Assembly (NCBI GenBank): GCA_010015805.1
Contig: ML978124.1
Span: forward strand, 992,001-1,056,000
DNA from: Rhizodiscina lignyota
Lineage: Eukaryota; Ascomycota; Dothideomycetes; Aulographales; Rhizodiscinaceae
Direction of reading: 5' to 3'
DNA: 64,000 nt
Below the pieces are notes generated by a model. That model did no database searches. It was not told where the DNA came from and worked only from the letters and a program-made list of their open reading frames with translations. Of the stretch, positions 22,672 through 33,660 are shown piece after piece. The number at the start of each line of letters is the position of its first letter. The first letter of the stretch is position 1. Made by a program: the position numbers and the translations under genes.

Positions 22672-22737
22672 CGAAGTTGGAAATGTCGCCGACTCGGAAG
22701 GAATCATGTACAAAACGATTGAGATATGTGCCCTAAA

Positions 22738-22850
22738 TCATGGGCATAATTCGCTAATGTAAACAGATCCGACAAAGGTCGTCTTGCGTGTCCTGTGGTG
22801 GATATTGAATGGAACACGAAGGTGATGGTGACGCGTTAAAGAGGGTGTGC
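22738..22850 (+). repeat. Diverged direct repeat, copy A
   Basis: This stretch aligns with 25491-25610. Both begin TGGGCAT-ATTCG, share ATGTAA..GATCCG, and share TGGATATTGAA.GGAACACGAAGG followed by GAT. Copy A lacks about 15-20 bases present in copy B. Orientation is the same. Confidence 0.6.
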
Positions 22851-23951
22851 GCGACCTGGTCCAAGCATTATCGCACGCTAGTCTCCTTTCAGCCATAAGA
22901 TATAGTAAAGAAACGTGACTAATAAGAATCTTGCACCCGAGCAATCGCGACTTACGTTTCTTCCCCAGCTTTTCTTCTCCTATTCTCCATCACAGACAGA
23001 TCCTCTAGCCATCTATGCCACTGCCGCACTGCCGTTGGACTACCATCCCTACGCTGCTTGCCGTGTTTCAACTGACACTACGGGGTATCGTACTAAAGAT
23101 TATGGGGAGGCCTCTCTTTCGACTGTCATCACGCGCTGGGCAGCGGTCCAGGTAGTGGAGCCAAAAAGTGCTCTGCTTCCTCGAAAACCAAGACATTTCC
23201 TTGGAGAGGACTGCAATTCGCTGCGCCCTTAAGATTCTTAAGACTGGAGAGAAACCGGTGCTACTGGTCGTATGGAAAGAGAAGATGAAGCAAGTTTTCA
23301 TTAACAAGTCGTTTATTCAAATGCTCTCCATTTGAAGTTGGAACATAGCCTTTCTAACGCTCTCGCTTTCCAGAAGAAAGCAGCATTGGTGCATACGGAT
23401 GGCGAATACGTGGAGCCTTTGGCGGGATAAACGATGCGGCAACCTCGACAGCGATGATCATATTCGAATGCATTCGCGACCTGGCCACGGCGTCTAGCAG
23501 ACACCTTTACACTAGTGTGAGTGACGAGCACAATGCAATCAGTAGAAACGCGTTTTTGCTAGGCGACGGTGGTAACATCCAGGTAATCACGTAGCGCTTC
23601 GATGCCATGAATGTTGATGCTATGGTTGAATCTCTGTCTCAGACGTCCCGCACAGCAAAACGCGTCCGTAAGCAGGAGCGCGTCAAATCAAGGTCAATCC
23701 AGGGTGGCTGCTTACGACATGTCGCTCATAGATCTGCGGCATCAAATCATCTAAAAGACCCACATTGATCCGTCTGCAGAGAAGGTGTTTGGCAAGACTT
23801 GCATCTTCGTTTGAGCAATGCAACACCTCTAACTAGATCATTCCTACTACGGCAGAATACACCAGTTAAGTCGGTAGTAAAATACGCCTAGCCAGGTAAT
23901 TTAATTGCTTAAAATTACCGCAGCCAAGACGAATTTCGGCTCTAAATAAGT

Positions 23952-23963
23952 CACCGGCCGGTG
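23952..23963. promoter_or_regulatory. Palindrome CACCGGCCGGTG (possible zinc-cluster factor site)
   Basis: A perfect 12-bp palindrome centred on CGG-CCG, about 315 bp upstream of the beta-lactamase-like start. Zinc-cluster (Zn2Cys6) regulators bind inverted CGG triplets. Function is inferred from the motif alone. Confidence 0.25.
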
Positions 23964-24275
23964 TCCTAAGGCGGCAGACGATCACAGCATACGAGGTAGG
24001 ATCGGAGAGTTTTGTACGATAATTTATGACTTATGAGTCTTGAAAGAGTTTCTCTATTGATACACTCTCTGTGCCCCCTTCACTCTCCTCAATCGGATTT
24101 GAGTGGTCGCTTGGCTCTGTCACAAGGTGAACAAATACCACGTCGTTACGATCCGGCTGATCCCATAGATCGTGCTCCAAATTTCTTCCGTCTCTCTCGT
24201 TGATTGTTTACTCTTTTGATCGACTTTTCAGAACCCCTATCATCCTGCGTCCTTTTGTGTTCAACAGCTTCTACC

Positions 24276-25490
24276 ATGGCCGACGACATCGAGACGGGCT
24301 TTCAAGCGGCCATCGACGCCGGCAAGATCAACGGCGCTGTCATCTGTGCCACCGACACGGAGGGCCGCTTCGTCTATGACAAGGCGCTCGGAGAACGCAC
24401 ACTGCTGTCGGGGGAGAAGCGACCGCAGCAGCTCGACGATGTGCTGTTCTTGGCCTCGGCCACGAAGATCATCACCAGCATTGCCGCCATGCAGTGCGTC
24501 GAGGATGGCCTGTTGAGTCTCACCGGGGATTTGTCCTCTATCGCACCGGAGCTGGCAGCAAAGCAGGTCATCACTGGTTTCTCTGAAGACGGCGAAACCC
24601 CCTTGCTTGAGCCGCCCGCGCGTCCCGTCACGCTCGAGATGCTTCTCTCACACAGTTCTGGCGTCACCTACGACTTCATGAACCCGCACCTTGCCAAGTG
24701 GAGCCAGAAATTCAATGCTCCACAAGAAGGCCAGCGCCGGCCAGTCGAAGAGGCGTTCAAGTACCCGCTCGCTTTCCACCCTGGGGCCAGCTGGATGTAC
24801 GGTCCAGGACTCGACTGGGCCGGCCGCATTATAGAGCGAGTTACAGGTGGCACGCTGGGTGAGTACATGCAGAAGCGCGTCTTTGACCCGCTTGGCATCA
24901 ATAGCGCCCAATTCTACCCTGTCACGCGCGAGGACCTACGCGCTCGTCTCGTCGACCTCAACCCACAGGACCCCGATGGTCTCGGCCTTCCCGTGATTGG
25001 CGGCAGCGGCGACATAAACAAGCGCAATCAAGGAGACTTTGGCGGCCACGGCCTGTTCATGGCAGGTGATGACTACATCAAGGTTCTTCACTCGCTGCTG
25101 GCCAACGATGGCAAGCTGCTCAAGCCTACCACCGTCGACGATATGTTTCAGCATCACCTGAGCCCAGAGGCGACTACAGGGCACCAGGCTGCACTGGCAA
25201 GCCCAATGGGCGTCTTTTTCCGCGTGGGCATTGATACTGATATGAAGGCCGGTCATGGCTTGGGTGGTCTCCTGATGCTGCAGGATGTCGATGGCTGGTA
25301 TGGCGATCATACGATGACCTGGGGCGGAGGTTTGACGCTCACCTGGTTCATCGATCGGAAGAACGATCTGTGTGGTGTTGGTGCCCTCCAGGCCACGCTG
25401 CCGGTCGACGGTGAGGCGATTGCCGCACTGAAGCAGACTTTTCGTCGCGACATCTACCGGAAGCGTGCCGCGTGGAAACAGCAGCAATAG
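24276..25490 (+). CDS. Class C beta-lactamase-like serine hydrolase (esterase/transesterase type)
   Basis: A single exon of 404 residues starting at CTACCATGG. The catalytic SxxK motif is SATK (residues 61-64) in LFLASATKIIT, preceding a long helix. The second motif is the Tyr of MYGPGLDW (Tyr175). The third motif position is HGLGG (327-331), followed by TMTWGGGLTLTWFID, a pattern seen in family VIII esterases and the LovD transesterase. In fungi such proteins act as esterases, amidases or acyltransferases rather than antibiotic-resistance enzymes. There is no signal peptide, so it should be cytosolic. The gene is noticeably more GC-rich at third positions than its flanks, has no intron, and lies between two diverged direct repeats. 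Its substrate is unknown. Confidence 0.9.
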   Translation: MADDIETGFQAAIDAGKINGAVICATDTEGRFVYDKALGERTLLSGEKRPQQLDDVLFLASATKIITSIAAMQCVEDGLLSLTGDLSSIAPELAAKQVITGFSEDGETPLLEPPARPVTLEMLLSHSSGVTYDFMNPHLAKWSQKFNAPQEGQRRPVEEAFKYPLAFHPGASWMYGPGLDWAGRIIERVTGGTLGEYMQKRVFDPLGINSAQFYPVTREDLRARLVDLNPQDPDGLGLPVIGGSGDINKRNQGDFGGHGLFMAGDDYIKVLHSLLANDGKLLKPTTVDDMFQHHLSPEATTGHQAALASPMGVFFRVGIDTDMKAGHGLGGLLMLQDVDGWYGDHTMTWGGGLTLTWFIDRKNDLCGVGALQATLPVDGEAIAALKQTFRRDIYRKRAAWKQQQ

Positions 25491-25610
25491 CAGTGGGCAT
25501 TATTCGTTCGCCTACATACATTGAAGTTATGTAAGGCATGATCCGCTCATGAAGTTCATCTTGAGTGTTTTAAGTGGATATTGAAGGGAACACGAAGGAG
25601 ATACGTTACG
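25491..25610 (+). repeat. Diverged direct repeat, copy B
   Basis: This begins immediately after the stop codon of the beta-lactamase-like gene and is the partner of 22738-22850. The best-kept part is at about 25574-25602. Confidence 0.6.
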
Positions 25611-25917
25611 GAGTAATGGGGATGCAAAGGGTGGAGAACTCCACTCAGATTTGAGGCTCGGAAGACCAGACGTAAACGGTTCAGAGCTAATGTTGAGTGT
25701 CCAAGCTTTGCTTGCGCATGTGCTGGACTTCTCAAATCCTCTTAAACTGACGACTACCGTATCCTCCCATCGTCATCTAGCTTTCCGAAATGGGAACTCA
25801 CCTCCGAAGTTCCATGTTCAAGAAGTGCCTGATCTAGTACATCGGTCTCTTGATACACACTGTACCGTGATTATATTCTAAACATTCCTCGTCACCTCAT
25901 TTTCTCCTAAGAGCCAA
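25611..25917. other. Intergenic, no gene seen
   Basis: Region between the converging beta-lactamase-like and transporter genes. Nothing is visible. Confidence 0.4.
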
Positions 25918-27674
25918 CTAAACTTTCTCTTGAGTCGTGATCATTTCCTTTCCTTCTACCTCACTTGGTGGCGTGGCAGCTTGATCCACTCCAGCCACAA
26001 GCAGACTTTCGTCCAACGCTCGTCGCTGCTCTTCACTAAGGTGTGACAGGTCCACCGCAACTTCATCACCAAACTTGGCCGCAATTTCCTCCAAGCTGAG
26101 CTGTCGAGTCTCTGGAAGGTACTTTGGGAAGAAGATAACGCCGACGGCCGGGACGATGATGAAGACAAGATAGTACTTCCAACCCACGTTCGCAAAGGCC
26201 ACTGGCGCGGCTTCCGTGTAGAGAAGCGTGGAGGCGAAGAGTCCGGCAATCGAAGTTCCGAGGCCCTGTGCGCGAACGCCAGTGGGAAATATCTCTGCAC
26301 AATACACATAGCTACTGGCGTCGAGACAGCCTGCGTAAAAGGTGACGAATAGGAACAGGAACAGTACACCAGCCGCATTGCCCCCACGATTCGGGGAGCC
26401 CGCGAACTCGGCCACCATTGCGGTTTCGAAGATCATCATGACGATGCAGCCGCTCAGGCCAAAGGTCAGGATGCGCACACGGCCAACTCGGTCAAGGAAC
26501 ATCGAATTGACCCAGTTCATAAAGGCAGCCCAGCTGTTGTAGAAGGAGTATAGGAGAAGCGGGAGCCAACCAGAAAGGCCGAGATTGTTGTATAGAAGGA
26601 CCTGGTAATTGTTCACCACGAGCACACCGGTTGATTGGGCAGCACATCTACTCTATGTAAGTCAAGTGTCAGGCAGTGCAGTACGAGAGCACTCACTGTA
26701 CTAATAGGCCGGCCAATATGCGTTTACGGTACGATGGCGTTTTGATCATATGCCACAAATTTGTAATGCCCTTGGCATTCTCGAGCTCTATTTGTTTCCG
26801 TATTTGATAGTATTCCTCCTTCGCAGCGATTCCAGTTGGGTCATTCGGCCGCGTATGTAGCCGCTGCAGGATTGAGAGCGCTTGCTGATCCTTGCGATGA
26901 GCGAGAAGCCACCTCGGTGATTCTGGTAGGAACGGCGATCCAATGATCAAAAGAAGCGGAGCGGTGACCTGAAGACTCATACAAAGCCTCCACTGTATGT
27001 TCGGATCGCTCACAAAGTAGCATCCCAATCCCGTCCATGAAGCTAGGCCCTGAGGAACCGTTAGCGAGAGCAGAAGCTACATAGTTTCCGGAAGCTACTC
27101 ACATAACCGCTAACTACTAATATGCCGTGAGCGCCAACCATTCGGCCGCGTTGTTTTGCTGGTGAGAGCTCCGATTGGTAGATTGGTACAGATACTTGAA
27201 TCATGCCGACGCCAATTCCGTTCAAGAATCGACCGACGAGGAACATCGCAACATGAACTGCGCCACCCTGAATTGCGGCAGAGACAATGCATAAGACGCA
27301 GATCATCTGGATAGTGGTCTTGCGACCCAACCTGTTGAGGAACGAAGGTACGAGCAGGGCCCCAATGACACCTCCGCCAGCGAACAGGCCATTTGTAGCT
27401 AACAATATCAGTAAAGCCGAATCTCATTAATTGAATAAAGCTTACCTCCAATAACCTGATTGCCTTCTTTCCCATGTGGACCGGTGAGGACAATGTTAAA
27501 GTACTCGAAGAAGGATGGGAGGCCGAATACAGAACCAATGATAGCAGAGTTGTATCCGTACGTGAAAGATCCAAGAGCGACGAAGAATACTATGATAAAG
27601 TTGTAGCCATTGCCTTTGGCGGATGCCGCATCAGAATGTTCTTCAGTCTGGGCTTTTTCCTTTCGTCGAAACAT
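25918..27674 (-). CDS. MFS sugar porter
   Basis: Four exons: 27674-27446, 27398-27103, 27049-26697, 26647-25918; introns of 47-53 nt; 535 residues, the usual size. The N-terminus is cytosolic, followed by FIIVFFVALGSFTYGYNSAIIG as membrane span 1. Sugar-porter signatures are present: NRLGRKTT between spans 2 and 3, GRFLNGIGVGMIQVSVPIYQSELSP, PESPRWLL before the central loop, DRVGRVR in the second half and PETRQLSLEEI after the last span. It should import a sugar or related polyol across the plasma membrane. Substrate cannot be read from sequence. A GH10 xylanase gene lies 1.1 kb upstream on the same strand, so a product of plant cell-wall breakdown is an attractive guess. Confidence 0.9.
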
Positions 27675-28751
27675 GTTGAGCTCTTTGAGGGGAAAGGTCA
27701 GTGAAAAAGACAGGCGGCTTGACAATAATGCATATCTGCCAAGTCTCGATACTTATAGAGTTCTGGAAACCCTCTACAGGATGCGGGGTCTTGGACGGAC
27801 ATGTTAACGTGAATGTTAAAGCCGGACGGGCAATGCTGATCCATTCATTTGGGAAGGATAATCGCTATAGCATGGTCATGATCGGAAGGCGAGAAGTCAT
27901 GCTGGGTACGGTACCGGACAGAACACCGCGAGCAGTGTACCTGGCACATGAAGCGTGAATCAGAAAGAGGGGCACTCATGGATATGATATCTTGATTGAT
28001 AGATAAGTGGCCAGGAGATGGCGGGGAGAAATCAGGAAAATGATCACATCACTTTGGAAACATGAGAGCAATACGGTAGCGTCAAATGAGGCCGCAGTGA
28101 ACCCAGAACTTGACGCGAGAGCTTAACTTGAAGAACGAGTTGTCGATACTTAGGAAGACTAGAATCGACACTCTATTTATTAGCTTTCTCGTAGGCAATG
28201 GGAGAGATTCGAAAGAAATAAGAGATTTCGTTCGGCTCATTATGGGAGAAGCAGAAAGCAAAGAGTATCGTGATGGTGGCCCGCCCCAGAGACGATGAAG
28301 CTATGCGATGCCGTTCTTCTGAGCGGAGAATAAAATTCCGGGTAAGCTCCTGCTGTTGTGGGCCTCATCCACTCGCCTGGGACGCGCGAGTTGTCGATGA
28401 GGTTCCTTCGCTCGAAATGTGAGCGTGAGACACAGAAAAGGCAGGGAAGTTGTGGAGAGCCGCGTAGAAAATGTGGAATCCGGAGATAATGCCCCGGGAT
28501 TGGATGGAAATAATCCGGCCCCAGTCGGGAGTTTTCTCCAGCTCACCCCGGGTTTTCTACTCCACAGACAAGTCAGATACCCTAACCCTATCATCAAGTG
28601 AGCTATCGACTGCGGAGTACACCCCACATCTAGCGTATCGAGCTTGCATCCACAGTACACAAGACCTTACTTCGATGCGTGTAACCGTCTGCGTTCGAAA
28701 TAAAACCCCACACATAGTTGCAATTCTTTCTGTTAGCACCCAGTGAAGCAC
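27675..28751. other. Intergenic, no gene seen
   Basis: Promoter side of the sugar porter and 3' side of the xylanase gene. Frames of up to 119 codons have no coding support. A double telomere-like unit, ACCCTAACCCTA, lies at 28579-28590. Confidence 0.4.
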
Positions 28752-30011
28752 TCAAGAGCCCTGAATATCATTCAGAATGGTAGTGTATGCCGGCTTCGGA
28801 TTGCCGCTGCCATCGAACAACAGTGGGGTGGTGCTTGCTCTCCAACTGCCAGGATCCAGTACACCCCAAACAGTGATACCAACGCAGTTCTCCACAGCTT
28901 TACAACCATCGACCACCGTAGTATAATCATCTGGTGCAGCACCCACGATATCCAATTCCGTGATTTGGACCTCGCTCACTGCAGTGCTAAGCGCCTTCAG
29001 CGCGTCAGGTACGCCGGACGCTCCCCCGGCACTCAGATGGGTCTGAGAGCCTATGCAGTCAATTGGGACGCCATCGGCGATCCATCCTTTCACCTTGGAT
29101 ACCAAGCCAGTAAGCTTGGGGTATGTCGTGCTATCAAGGTTGTAATCGTTGATACAAAGCTTCGCGTTCGGATCTGCCTCTTTCGCGGCATTGAATGCGA
29201 TCTTGACAAAATCTTCTCCGAGGACATCGCTGAACACGCTTGAGCGCAGAGATTGGCCGTCTTCGTTGAAGATCTCGTTGACAACATCCCAGGCATAGAT
29301 CTTGCCGGCGTAGCGCCCTGCAACAGTAGAAATGTGCATCTGAATCACGGAGGTGAGCTCGTCCTTGTCGGTGATGGCCGAGACCCAAGAAGGCAGCTGT
29401 GAGTGCCAGACAAGCGTATGGCCGCGCATTAGCTTGCTGTTCGTGGTGCCGAACTCAACAAAAGTGTCGGCGCCGATGAAGGAGAATTCGCCTTGAGTCG
29501 GCTCGGTCGCGTCCCATTTCATACTGTGCTCAACGATCATGTTAGTTCAACGGGAGATGAGTGGATTTGAGAAGGCAAGGCACCTGTTCTCCGGCGAGAT
29601 CTGACCAAAGTCAGACTCGATAATGTTGGCAACTACCTCCTTGCCAAAGGTATCCTGATCCGTGGCTACGCCGATGTATTTCTTCCCAAGCTTCTTGAAT
29701 GCCGCGTCGATGCTATCGGCTCCTTCGCCTGTGGTACTGCCGGTCGTGCTGTTGGAGGAGCCTGAGGGTATCACAGTACTCGCAGTACTGGTGCCATTTC
29801 CCACATCCACAACCGCTGATGAGACAGTCATGGCCATGGCAGTCACGGCGAACATATGCACTGCTGAAGCAGTTGTTAAAGGTGCGGATGCAGGTGCGGA
29901 TGCAGGTGCGGATGCAGGTGCGGCCTCGATATTAGTGGGTCGGGCACAAGGACTTGCGGCCACGAAGTTCTTGTCGAGTGCGAGAAGCAGGAGGAGAAGA
30001 TTGAAGGCCAT
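28752..30011 (-). CDS. Secreted GH10 endo-1,4-beta-xylanase
   Basis: Model: exon 30011-29584, intron 29583-29524 (60 nt, GTGCCT...CACAG, with a CTAAC branch site), exon 29523-28752; 399 residues. The splice restores [13 protein letters not shown], the usual GH10 wording. The N-terminus is a signal peptide ([12 protein letters not shown]...). Residues ~30-95 are a low-complexity linker: [13 protein letters not shown] encoded by 12-bp tandem repeats, then a Ser/Thr/Gly-rich stretch. The catalytic barrel follows with [12 protein letters not shown], the acid/base Glu in WDVVNE (Glu226) and the nucleophile in ITELDI (Glu332), plus [10 protein letters not shown]. It cleaves internal xylan bonds outside the cell. 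No carbohydrate-binding module precedes the linker. Confidence 0.94.
29884..29919 (-). repeat. 12-bp tandem repeat encoding PASA in the xylanase linker
   Basis: Three exact copies of GCGGATGCAGGT on the plus strand, plus a partial fourth. On the coding strand they encode Ala-Pro-Ala-Ser type repeats. Confidence 0.85.
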
Positions 30012-30923
30012 TGCTCAGTCTTGAAGGAAGACTTCAAAAGTACGTGGGCATGTAGATAGCAACATAATCCACTGAAGAAACAACCCACAACATCAACGTG
30101 AAGGAAGTGGCCGACCAAGCGATGCACGAGCGCTGGAACGAGTGAAGAAATGAGGGACAGGCGCTTCGCATACTGCAAGAAACAGTCGAGAGAAACAAGC
30201 TTGAAGTCTATATATATTAAAGGTAAGATTTACTACTATGCGCTACTGTACGACACCATTGAGAGTGAAGAGGAGATGGTTTTCTTGGCCAGCATTAAAT
30301 GAACCGTCACTTGTAAATGAATGGCCGGTGGGAGGATGTTTCAACACCTCTGCATATCGCATGGATGGTGTGTGGTGTCTATGGTCATGCGCCATGTGCG
30401 ATCCAGTCGAACTGGAATCTCGCTGGATTCCTGACGTTTAATATGCCTATCGTCTCCCATTGGTACACCAGATCCTGACGTTTCGGGTTATAGCAAATCC
30501 TCATCGTCCGAGTTTTGGCTAATCCGTGAGATCTCAATTTCGCCTCGATTCGATGAGGACAATGATTCTTCACGATGGCTACGTTGCCATTTCCCCGAGT
30601 ATTTGAGGAGTCGAATTTCGAAACTGGCACCGAGGCACCTGCGGGTTCCAACCCATTTCTCTAGAGCCTTCTATTGGTCTCTTGCATATCAATGAAGTGT
30701 CAATAATGGCCTCAGCATAAGGTTGACACGAGGACCTTCATCTTCTTAGCCGTTACCAAGATGAATCGATCTCGACGCCAAGGGAACCGAGCAGCAATTA
30801 ATACCGTGAGATTCGTGTATAGTTCCCAATGTCACGCCATCTCGTAGAGAACGCAAGTCGCACAGGAATTCGAAAGCTCCCCATATGCTTGTTTCTCATA
30901 TTCGGCAGTGGCCAGGCTTTATT
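30012..30923. other. Intergenic; xylanase promoter
   Basis: No gene is seen. A TATATATA stretch at 30209-30217 lies about 200 bp before the xylanase ATG. GGCTAA occurs at 30517-30522 and its complement TTAGCC at 30746-30751; GGCTAA/G is the core bound by the xylanase activator XlnR/Xyr1 in other ascomycetes. Confidence 0.4.
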
Positions 30924-33660
30924 TCATCCTTCGTCATTCGGCTCAGGACTCCCTGCGATCTTCCGCAAGTAACCTGCAGAGCAGGTTCTCGCGATCCAGC
31001 TAAGCCATCCCTCACCATCTCTTCTCTTTCTTTTATGTCTCTCCTCTAGCTCGCTCACCATACTCTCTACGGCACCAATTTGCCGTCCAAATTCCTCCAC
31101 GCCATCCTCCACATCCTCGACCTTGCTCCTGAGCGCATTGATCTCGTACTCAAGTTTCGCACCCAATACTTCCACATCCTTGACCACCTCTGTAAGTCTG
31201 TTCTTTTCTCCGGCCATCACCTCCTGGGAGTCAAGGCGCAGGCTTTGGTAGGTTTCAAGGCGGGGATAGTAAAGGCTGTCCAACTCTTGGATGTCTTGCT
31301 CGGCGAGTTCTTCAAGCGACTTGATGTTCGCAATAGCGCCGTCAACCCAGTGTGATACAAGGTTATCCATGGACAGCATGTCATTGCGAATGCGTCTGGC
31401 GTCTGCAGCCAAGACCGTTTGTCTTGCGAATTGTTGTTGAGGTTCCAGATTTTGCTCCTCGGATATAGACGGATCTTGCTGAAATTCCCAGTCTCTGTCC
31501 CAACTAAGTAAGCTCTCTTCCGCAATACTGAAGGAGAGATGTCGAGGCCACCAGGCTGGATCTCTCCTTTCTTCTATGCGTTCATCAAAACCGATAGCAC
31601 TGCGTGTGCGCCGGAGTAGTTTGCCGATTTGCTCTGTACCATCTTCGTCAACGGGAAACAGTTCATTAAGATCAACATCGTGATACGTGGAGCCGACGAT
31701 CGAGCTTCCTACTGTTGGTGTTCTAACAGGTGAAGCGTCATATGCAAAAGGTGTGTCCAGACTATGCGGTTCCGCTTTCAAAGAATCGACGGTGATTGAT
31801 GGAGGCTCGCGAGGGGAGAAGAGTCCGCTGGCAGCCTCTATTGGGGTCTCTGTGAATACTTTTGAGAAACTCGGCCCCTCTTGTAGCAACTCATTCTCTG
31901 AAACGGTGGCCACGCGGTTCAGGTCCCCGCTGCCCTCGTCCTGAGTAGATTGCGCTGATGGAAGTATAGGCTGGCTTCTGTATGCAGCTCGCCGATCAGC
32001 AGCACTATCTACTTTGCTAGATTCGGCAATTGGCTCTTCTTCCTCTTCTTCGATGTCATGCTTATGATGATGACTTCGTAAACCGACGGCATTTCTGATT
32101 TTCCCAATACCACGCTTGCCCTCTTCCCGGTTTGACGGGCGTTTTGCAAGTTTGTGCATATGGGTTCGGTCATCATCCGGCGTCTCCAACCTCTCTCGTC
32201 CCGTCTCCATGGACGATCTCACCCCACCAGGAGACAGGGGGTCGTTGAGGCTCGAATCTTTGCGTTGACCTTGCCAAGTGTAACCACCATGTTCATCTGA
32301 CCGAAACACCATCCCTTCCGGGCCCGGGAGCCGATTGAACATGTCTCCAGTGTGAGTCTTGCGAGGTTTGCCATACCACAGCCACTTGGCTCTTTCGCCT
32401 CGGACTAGTTGAACGAATTGCTCGATGTCAACGGTTTCGACGTCAGCAATTCCGGCTTTCTCTTTCGCACCGACCATTTCCATGACCATCTCACCACCCT
32501 TGCCACCCAGTTCTGCAACTGTTGACTTGACAGCGCGCGGAACAGTCCAGCCTTCATTGGTAGCAGCCTTGGCCGTGGCACTGTGAAGGCGCTTTAATGT
32601 AGTCCTGTCCAGTCTTCGCGTCTTTGGAAGTCTCTGAGATTTTTGGAAGTATGCAATAGCCCGCTTAGTGGTTTCGATGTCAAAGACATCCTTTGAGACT
32701 TGTGCGCCATAGGCGCTCAGTCTGTTCCTTGCACCGATCAACGTGCCCAGTAAAGCTGCGACAGTGGTTGGCCCAAGGATGCCGTCTTGCGGTTCTACAT
32801 TATACAGGTCGTTGCCAATCTCGATCCACCAGTCATTGATGGCCTTCTCTGTCACATCGCAAAGCAGACCGTCGGCGTACTCTGGCTGAAGTGTATCAAA
32901 CAGCGTCAATGCAACCTGGCAAAGCTTGACCAGCTCAATGACGGCTTTGTATAGATCGATTTTGTCGCTGGCCCGGTAAAGCTGATAGAACTTCGCTTGT
33001 GTAGCCGCGGTAGGCTTTGAGAGACTGATACCGACGCGACCGGAGCAACCCAGCCGCTTCAGATTCTCATTAACGAAAAAGTCCTCCCTGTGCTTCTTCG
33101 GATCACCATCTGGTATGGGTATGACGGTCAGCGAAGATGGGAAACCGCTCAGATTGGTGACCATCAGCGTGCCCAGCGGAGTTTCCCTTCTTCTCGCATG
33201 ATACTGATTCAGCGCCTTGAAGTATACCTTCAACCGCGGAGACCATGCTTCCTCATTTGTAGGGACGGAGAGTACGCTCGCAATAACAGTGTGGGAAGGA
33301 TCACCGGTGTACGTCGTGATAACGAATGTGGGATGGGTGCGAGAGCAGGCCCATTGCTCGACGAGGTAGATTTCATAACCTTCGAGTCTTCGAGGCGTTC
33401 CGAGCACCGTGGTCGCGGCATCTTCTTGAAGATATCTATCATATTACGTTAGTGGCCAAGCTATTATAAGTTTGCCTTGGAATGTACTTGAGAGCGACCG
33501 GATCCGTGAGGACGAAGCGTTGGTGAGTCTTTGTCGATGGACTAGCGGGAGTGCTTTGTTCGGGGGATTGTAGAGATCGAGATCGTTCTTGCTCCATAGA
33601 GTTCTGGTTGCTGTAGAAGGTTTGCTCCTTCTGGACGTGATTGCTGGCGGTTGTAGACAT
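30924..33660 (-). CDS. Stb6-like (Sin3-binding type) protein
   Basis: Model: exon 33660-33488, intron 33487-33436 (52 nt, GTACAT...GATAG), exon 33435-30924; 894 residues. The splice gives FVLTDPVALKYLQEDAATTVLG then GYEIYLVEQWACSRTHPTF, the hallmark opening of fungal Stb6/Stb2-like proteins; yeast Stb6 binds the Sin3 corepressor. The first ~220 residues form this conserved domain. Residues ~225-330 contain NVEPQDGILGPTTVAALL and AIAYFQKSQRL...RLDRTTLKRL, which resembles a peptidoglycan-binding-like helical repeat. A long disordered middle has acidic (EEEEEE) and His-rich runs. The C-terminal ~150 residues are predicted coiled coil (ELDSLYYPRLETYQSL..., MVSELEERHKRKRRD). Its function in filamentous fungi is not established. 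Confidence 0.82.

Larger units (their letters stand above)
22672..24275. other. Intergenic, with one copy of a diverged direct repeat
   Basis: No supported gene lies here; frames at 22915-23232 (plus) and 23313-23531 (minus) lack domains. The first 170 bp contain a repeat shared with the 3' flank of the beta-lactamase-like gene (separate entry). The part near 23880-23930 is AT-rich with a small inverted repeat around GTAATTTAA. A 12-bp palindrome CACCGGCCGGTG sits at 23952-23963, about 315 bp before the next start codon. Confidence 0.45.

Noticed and set aside
24276-25490. Antibiotic-resistance beta-lactamase
   Set aside because: The motifs fit the wider class C/esterase VIII/LovD group, common in fungi, and there is no signal peptide; resistance is not implied.
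30640-30665. GGGTTCCAACCC as a tRNA T-arm
   Set aside because: The word is a plain palindrome with the wrong loop, and no acceptor, D or anticodon arms lie nearby.
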